Shown: positions 59,941-64,000 of the stretch, in pieces
How the letters are laid out: every line of letters starts with the position of its first letter
Numbering within the stretch: the first letter of the stretch is position 1
Made by a program: the position numbers and the translations under genes
Source: Sphaerotilus natans
GTDB lineage: Bacteria > Pseudomonadota > Gammaproteobacteria > Burkholderiales > Burkholderiaceae_C
Assembly (NCBI RefSeq): GCF_900156335.1
Contig: NZ_FTMZ01000024.1
Coordinates: forward strand, 1-64,000
Direction: 5' to 3'
DNA: 64,000 nt
Notes under the pieces: model-generated
What the model was told of the DNA's origin: nothing
Seen by the model: only the letters and a program-made list of their open reading frames with translations
The model's database searches: none

Positions 59941-61248
59941 TCAGGCGGTAACCGCCTTGAAATTTCCATGAACCTCGCGGTACCCAGTAAAACCGAAGGC
60001 CAGCGCCGGCTGACGACCGCTGATCAGCTCGGCCAGCGCACGGCCTGAGCCCGCGCCGTGCGTCCAGCCCAGCGTGCCGTGACCGGCGTTGACCCACAGG
60101 CCCTCGACCTTCGTGCGGCCGATGTAGGGAATGTTGGTGGGCGTGCTCGGGCGCAGGCCGGTCCAGTAGTTCGGCTCGCTGGTGTCGGCCACGCCGGGGA
60201 ACAGCTGCTCGAAGCGCCGGCGCAGCGACTCGCAGCGCGTGCGCGCCACCCGGCCGTCCAGGCTGGTGTCGTAGCCGGCCAGCTCGGCGGTGCCGGCCAC
60301 GCGGATGTGGTCGCCCAGGCGCGAGATGGCGATCTTGCGGGTGTCGTCGAGCAGGCTGACGACGCTGGCGCGCTGCGGGTCGCGCAGCCGGAAGGTGGCC
60401 GAGTAGCCCTTGGCCGGATAGATGTTCAGGTCGATGCCGACGCCGCGCAGCAAGGGCGCCGTGTACGAGCCCATGGCCGCGACCACCGCGTCGCCCGAGA
60501 TCGTGCGGACCTGCGGATGGCCGACGCGGCGCACCCGCACCTGCTTGACCGCGCCGCCGATGCGCTCGAGCGGCAGCACCTCGTGCTCGTACAGGAAGGT
60601 CGCGCCCCGCTCGATGCAGCGCCGCGCGAGCTGCTGGGTGAAGACGCAGGCGTCACCCGACTCGTCCGACGGCGTGAAGGTGCCGCCGGCGATGTTCGGC
60701 GCCCACGAGGCCAGCGCCGGCTCGACGCGCAGCACCTCCTCGCGGCTGAGCACGCGGCGGTCCACGCCGTAGCGGCGCATCAGCTCGGCGCCGGCCGCGC
60801 CCGACTCGAAGTCGGCCTGGGTCGAGAAGAAGTGCAGGATGCCGCGCTCCAGGCGCTGGTACTCGATGCCGGTGGCCGCGACCATCGACTTCAGCGTCTC
60901 GTGGCTGTAGCTGCCCAGCGCGACGAGCTGGCGCACGTTGCGCTCGAAGGCCGCGTCGCTGCACTGGCCCAGGAAGGACAGGCCCCAGCGCCACTGGTGC
61001 GGGTCGAGCTTGGGGCGGAACAGCAGCGGCGACTCGTCGCTCATCAGCCATTTCATGACCTTCAGCGGCGCGCCGGCGTTGGCCCAGGGCTCGCAGAAGC
61101 TGACCGAGATCTGCGCGCCGTTGGCGAAGCTGGTCTCCAGCGCGGCGTCGGGCTGGCGCTCGATGACGGTGACTTCATGGCCGAGCTCCAGCAGGTGCCA
61201 GGCGGTGCTGACGCCGATGATGCCGGCGCCGAGGATGGTGACTTTCAT
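59941..61248 (-). CDS. dadA: D-amino acid dehydrogenase small subunit-type
   Basis: The 435-residue FAD enzyme opens with MKVTILGAGIIGVSTAWHLL (GXGXXG nucleotide-binding) and has the DadA-typical NGAQISVSFCEPWANAG and GTLGWTHGAGSGRALAELIS. It oxidises D-amino acids such as D-alanine to keto acids for the respiratory chain. AAGGAG lies before the ATG. It is divergent from an ArgP-type LysR gene. No racemase gene is next to it. Confidence 0.92.
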   Translation of the reverse strand: MKVTILGAGIIGVSTAWHLLELGHEVTVIERQPDAALETSFANGAQISVSFCEPWANAGAPLKVMKWLMSDESPLLFRPKLDPHQWRWGLSFLGQCSDAAFERNVRQLVALGSYSHETLKSMVAATGIEYQRLERGILHFFSTQADFESGAAGAELMRRYGVDRRVLSREEVLRVEPALASWAPNIAGGTFTPSDESGDACVFTQQLARRCIERGATFLYEHEVLPLERIGGAVKQVRVRRVGHPQVRTISGDAVVAAMGSYTAPLLRGVGIDLNIYPAKGYSATFRLRDPQRASVVSLLDDTRKIAISRLGDHIRVAGTAELAGYDTSLDGRVARTRCESLRRRFEQLFPGVADTSEPNYWTGLRPSTPTNIPYIGRTKVEGLWVNAGHGTLGWTHGAGSGRALAELISGRQPALAFGFTGYREVHGNFKAVTA

Positions 61249-61383
61249 CGTGATCTCCTTGCCGGTCAGGCGCGGTGCGGCAGCGACGCTGCGCCCCGGC
61301 TCCGGGCGATGACGCGATGGTGACAGCGGCCGCGCCCGCTCAAAAGAGACATGAATTAGTTTCAGGTTTGATAATCAGCACTT

Positions 61384-62313
61384 ATGAAGCTGCTCGACCC
61401 CGCTGCCCTCGACTGCCTGGCCGCCCTCGTGGACGAGGGCAGCTTCGAGCGCGCCGCACACCGGCTGGCGATCACGCAGAGCGCGGTGTCGCAGCGGCTG
61501 CGCGCGCTGGAGATGCAGATGGGCCAGCCGCTGGTGGTGCGCTCGCGGCCGCTGCGGCTCACCGGCCCGGGTCAGGTGCTGCTGCGCTACGCGCGCCAGC
61601 TGCAGGCGCTGCGCAGCGACGTGGCGCGCGATCTGGGCGAGCACATCGACATCGAGGACCGGGTGCCGATCGCGGTCAATGCCGACAGTCTGGCGACCTG
61701 GGTGCTGCCGGCGCTGCAGCCGCTTGTGGACGACGGCATCTCTCTGGAGCTGATCGTCGACGACCAGGACTTCACCCACGACTGGCTGCGCGAGGGCCGG
61801 GTGCTGGGCTGCGTGTCGACGCTGGCCGAGGCGCTGCGCGGCTGCCGGGTCACACCGCTGTGCACCATGCGCTATGTCGCGGTGGCCAGCCCGGCCTTCG
61901 TCGAGCGCATGATCGGCCCGCGCGGGCTGAGCCACCGCCATCTGGCGCAGGTGCCCTTCGTCGTCTTCAACCGCAAGGACGACGCGCAGGCGCAGTGGGT
62001 GGAGCGGGCGCTTGATCTGAGCTCGCCCCGGCTGCTGCAGCGCTATGTGCCGTCGTCGGAGGCCTATGTCCAGGCGGTGGAACGCGGCTGGGGCATCGGC
62101 GTGGCGGCCTGGCCGCTGGTGCGCTCGCGGGTCGAGAGCGGTCGCCTGCAGCTGCTGCGCCCCGACGTGCATGTGCCGGTGGACCTGCACTGGCACCAGT
62201 GGAAGCTGGCCGATGCGGTCTCGGCCGGCACCGCACGCCCGGGCCTGCTCGACCGCATCGGCGCGGCACTGGCGGCAGGTGTTCCGCAGGAAGGCCCGAT
62301 CAGCATGGCCTGA
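61384..62313 (+). CDS. ArgP/LysG-type LysR regulator
   Basis: The 309-residue LysR-type regulator has an ArgP-like start (LLDPAALDCLAALVDEGSFE) and HTH (AAHRLAITQSAVSQRLRALE). ArgP proteins sense lysine or arginine and usually control a LysE-type exporter; here the neighbour is dadA, divergent across 135 bases. Regulation of dadA is plausible. Confidence 0.88.
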   Translation: MKLLDPAALDCLAALVDEGSFERAAHRLAITQSAVSQRLRALEMQMGQPLVVRSRPLRLTGPGQVLLRYARQLQALRSDVARDLGEHIDIEDRVPIAVNADSLATWVLPALQPLVDDGISLELIVDDQDFTHDWLREGRVLGCVSTLAEALRGCRVTPLCTMRYVAVASPAFVERMIGPRGLSHRHLAQVPFVVFNRKDDAQAQWVERALDLSSPRLLQRYVPSSEAYVQAVERGWGIGVAAWPLVRSRVESGRLQLLRPDVHVPVDLHWHQWKLADAVSAGTARPGLLDRIGAALAAGVPQEGPISMA

Positions 62314-62356
62314 GCCAGCCGGCTCGGCCGGCGCCTGACTATTATTGCGGCGCACC

Positions 62357-63964
62357 ATGATGTCACCTTCTCTTTCGCGCCGCGCGACCCTGCGGGAACT
62401 GTCGCGCTGGGCCGCCCTCCTGGCCGCCCAGCGGGTCGCGGCCGCACCGGATGCCTCGCTGCCGCGCCAGGAGCGCCCGCACTTCGCCACCGATCCGTTC
62501 ACGCTCGGCGTGGCCAGCGGCCAGCCGCGGCCGGACTCGGTGATCCTGTGGACCCGGCTGGCACCGCAGCCGATGGCGCCGCGCGGCGGCATGCCACGCG
62601 CGCTGGTGGCACTGCAGTGGCAGGTGGCCGAGGACGAGGGCTTCTCGCGCATCCGGCGCAGCGGCACCGTCTGGGCTGATCCGGCGCAGGCCCACAGCGT
62701 GCGGGTGCACGCCGACGGGCTGACACCGGGGCGGATCTGGTTCTACCGCTTCATCGCCGGCGATGCACTCAGCCCGACTGGCCGCACTCGCACCGCGCCG
62801 GCCGAGGATGCGCCCGTCGATCGGCTGCGCCTGGTGCTGGCCTCCTGCCAGCACTACGAGCAGGGCTGGTTCATCGCGCAGCGCGAGATCGCCGGGCTGG
62901 ACATCGACTTCGTGCTGTTCACCGGCGACTACATCTACGACAACCCCTGCGCACGCCGGCTGCGGGTGCGAAGCCACGAGACCGGCCAGCATCCGTCGGG
63001 CCAGGCCTTCTCGCTGCCGCAGTTCCGCAGCCGCCACGCCCACTACAAGCTCGACCCGGACCTGCAGGCCGCGCACCGCGCGCATCCCTGGATCCTGGCC
63101 TGGGATGATCATGAGGTCCGCAACGACTACGCCGGCCTGCGCGGCGACGACGACTTCGACCTCCCCCCGGCGGAATTCGTGCGGGTGCGCGCCCATGCCT
63201 ATCAGGCCTATTTCGAGCATCTGCCGCTGGCGCTCGACCAGCAGCCCGGCCCGGGCGGCATGCGCATGCATGACCGCTTCACCTGGGGCCGACTGGCCGA
63301 GCTGTGGACGCTGGACGGCCGCCAGTACCGCGACGTGCAGGCCTGCAACGATCAGGGGCGCTACAACGGCCACCTGCGCTGGAACTGTGCCGAGGTGAAT
63401 GCGCCGCACCGGTCGATGCTCGGCCCGACCCAGCGCCAGTGGCTGCAGCAGGGTCTGGCCGGATCGCGGCGGCGCTGGAAGCTGATCGGCCAGTCGACGC
63501 AGATGAGCCCCTGGGGCCTGCCCGCGCCTGACGGACGCCGGCTGGTCTTCACCGACGGCTGGGATGGCTATGCCCAGGAGCGCGCCGGGCTGCTGGGCTT
63601 CATCGGTGCACGGCGCATCGACGATGTCGTCATGCTCGGCGGCGACGTGCATCGCCATGTCGCCGCGCAGCTGCGCGCGCGCCCCGGGGATCGGCGCGCG
63701 CCGGTGGTCGCCAGCGAGTTCGTCGCCACCTCGCTGACCTCGGCAGGCATGCCGCAGTCGACGATGTCGCTGATCCGCCGCGCCAACCCGGACATCCTGC
63801 ACGCCCGCAGCGATGTCAGGGGTTACATGCAACTGGAAGTGACGGCGCGCTCGCTAAACTGCATCGCCAGGGCGACGGATTTTCCGGTACTGCCGCATTC
63901 ACGGATGCGCACGTTGGCCAGCTTCCATGTCGAAGCCGGCCGACCCGGACCGCAGGTCGGCTGA
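62357..63964 (+). CDS. PhoD-type alkaline phosphatase/phosphodiesterase
   Basis: The 535-residue protein begins with a twin-arginine-type signal (LSRRATLRELSRWAALLAAQ), pointing to Tat export. Motifs of the PhoD metallophosphatase fold are visible: ASCQHYEQGWFIA, FVLFTGDYIYDN, ILAWDDHEVRNDYAG and VVMLGGDVHRHVAAQ. The enzyme frees phosphate from organic phosphates. The ATG giving MMSPSL was chosen over an upstream TTG. The window ends 36 bases after it. Confidence 0.92.
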   Translation: MMSPSLSRRATLRELSRWAALLAAQRVAAAPDASLPRQERPHFATDPFTLGVASGQPRPDSVILWTRLAPQPMAPRGGMPRALVALQWQVAEDEGFSRIRRSGTVWADPAQAHSVRVHADGLTPGRIWFYRFIAGDALSPTGRTRTAPAEDAPVDRLRLVLASCQHYEQGWFIAQREIAGLDIDFVLFTGDYIYDNPCARRLRVRSHETGQHPSGQAFSLPQFRSRHAHYKLDPDLQAAHRAHPWILAWDDHEVRNDYAGLRGDDDFDLPPAEFVRVRAHAYQAYFEHLPLALDQQPGPGGMRMHDRFTWGRLAELWTLDGRQYRDVQACNDQGRYNGHLRWNCAEVNAPHRSMLGPTQRQWLQQGLAGSRRRWKLIGQSTQMSPWGLPAPDGRRLVFTDGWDGYAQERAGLLGFIGARRIDDVVMLGGDVHRHVAAQLRARPGDRRAPVVASEFVATSLTSAGMPQSTMSLIRRANPDILHARSDVRGYMQLEVTARSLNCIARATDFPVLPHSRMRTLASFHVEAGRPGPQVG

Positions 63965-64000
63965 CGCCCTGAAGACCGGTCCGTCGGTGCAGTCGACGGG

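Overview
The window is about 70 percent GC and densely coded. It looks like a chromosomal segment of a nitrogen-fixing betaproteobacterium, probably Burkholderiales in the Leptothrix/Sphaerotilus/Ideonella/Rubrivivax neighbourhood. That placement rests on GC content, codon use and gene repertoire and could not be tested by a search. Most of 1.0 to 44.6 kb is a molybdenum nitrogenase island. It holds nifHDK, nifE, nifN-nifX and its partners, nifB and a long downstream operon, a molybdate transport set (modABC, modE) and a dedicated Fe-S assembly operon.

Layout. 0-1 kb: the 3' end of an ISAs1-type transposase abuts an AT-rich DUF2971 gene that seems to have lost its N-terminus. 1.1-6.2 kb (minus): an isc operon, iscS-iscU-(A-type carrier)-iscA-hscA-fdx, without iscR, hscB or iscX, preceded by a sigma-54 promoter. 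6.4-9.9 kb: modE (plus) converging on modABC (minus), with a ModE-box-like site over the modA promoter. 9.9-13.3 kb (minus): nifN-nifX-DUF269-DUF683-fdxB-nifQ. 13.4-21.2 kb: an apparently non-nif block (MocR regulator, flavin-type oxidase, glutathione peroxidase, membrane protein, APH-like kinase, MsrAB, AAA-ATPase/nuclease, Fe-S protein) that separates nifN from nifE (21.2-22.6 kb). 22.8-27.1 kb: LysR regulator, lactate permease, chemoreceptor. 27.2-32.1 kb (minus): nifHDK plus two small nif-linked unknowns. 32.1-32.6 kb: a bidirectional sigma-54/NifA control region. 32.6-35.5 kb (plus): unknown protein, FmdB zinc ribbon, chemoreceptor. 35.8-44.6 kb (plus): nifB-fdxN-iscA-unknown-LRV-nifZ-nifZ-unknown-nifS-nifT-DUF6129-like-DegT-like-SIR2-like-2Fe-2S ferredoxin. 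From 44.6 kb on the genes are accessory or housekeeping: acetyltransferase remnant, nitroreductase, a three-gene surface-protein set, a two-component system, mmsA with a LysR regulator, dadA with an ArgP-type regulator, and a PhoD-type phosphatase.

How it works together. modABC imports molybdate, ModE senses it, and NifQ is expected to feed molybdenum to NifE/NifN-based FeMo-cofactor assembly. NifB makes the Fe-S cofactor core with ferredoxins FdxN and FdxB. NifS and the isc operon supply sulfur and Fe-S clusters. NifX, DUF269, DUF683, NifZ, NifT and LRV are maturation or accessory proteins. Five or six GG-N10-GC promoter cores, two exact TGT-N10-ACA NifA sites and IHF-like sites between them point to NifA/RpoN control. 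nifA, nifL, nifU, nifV, nifW and nifM are not in the window.

Most notable: a nif-type promoter on an isc operon lacking hscB and iscR; two divergent sigma-54 promoters sharing an identical 14-bp core around one NifA site; an 8-kb separation of nifE and nifN; and two poorly understood proteins at the end of the nifB operon, a DegT-like fold without its PLP lysine and a SIR2-like protein.
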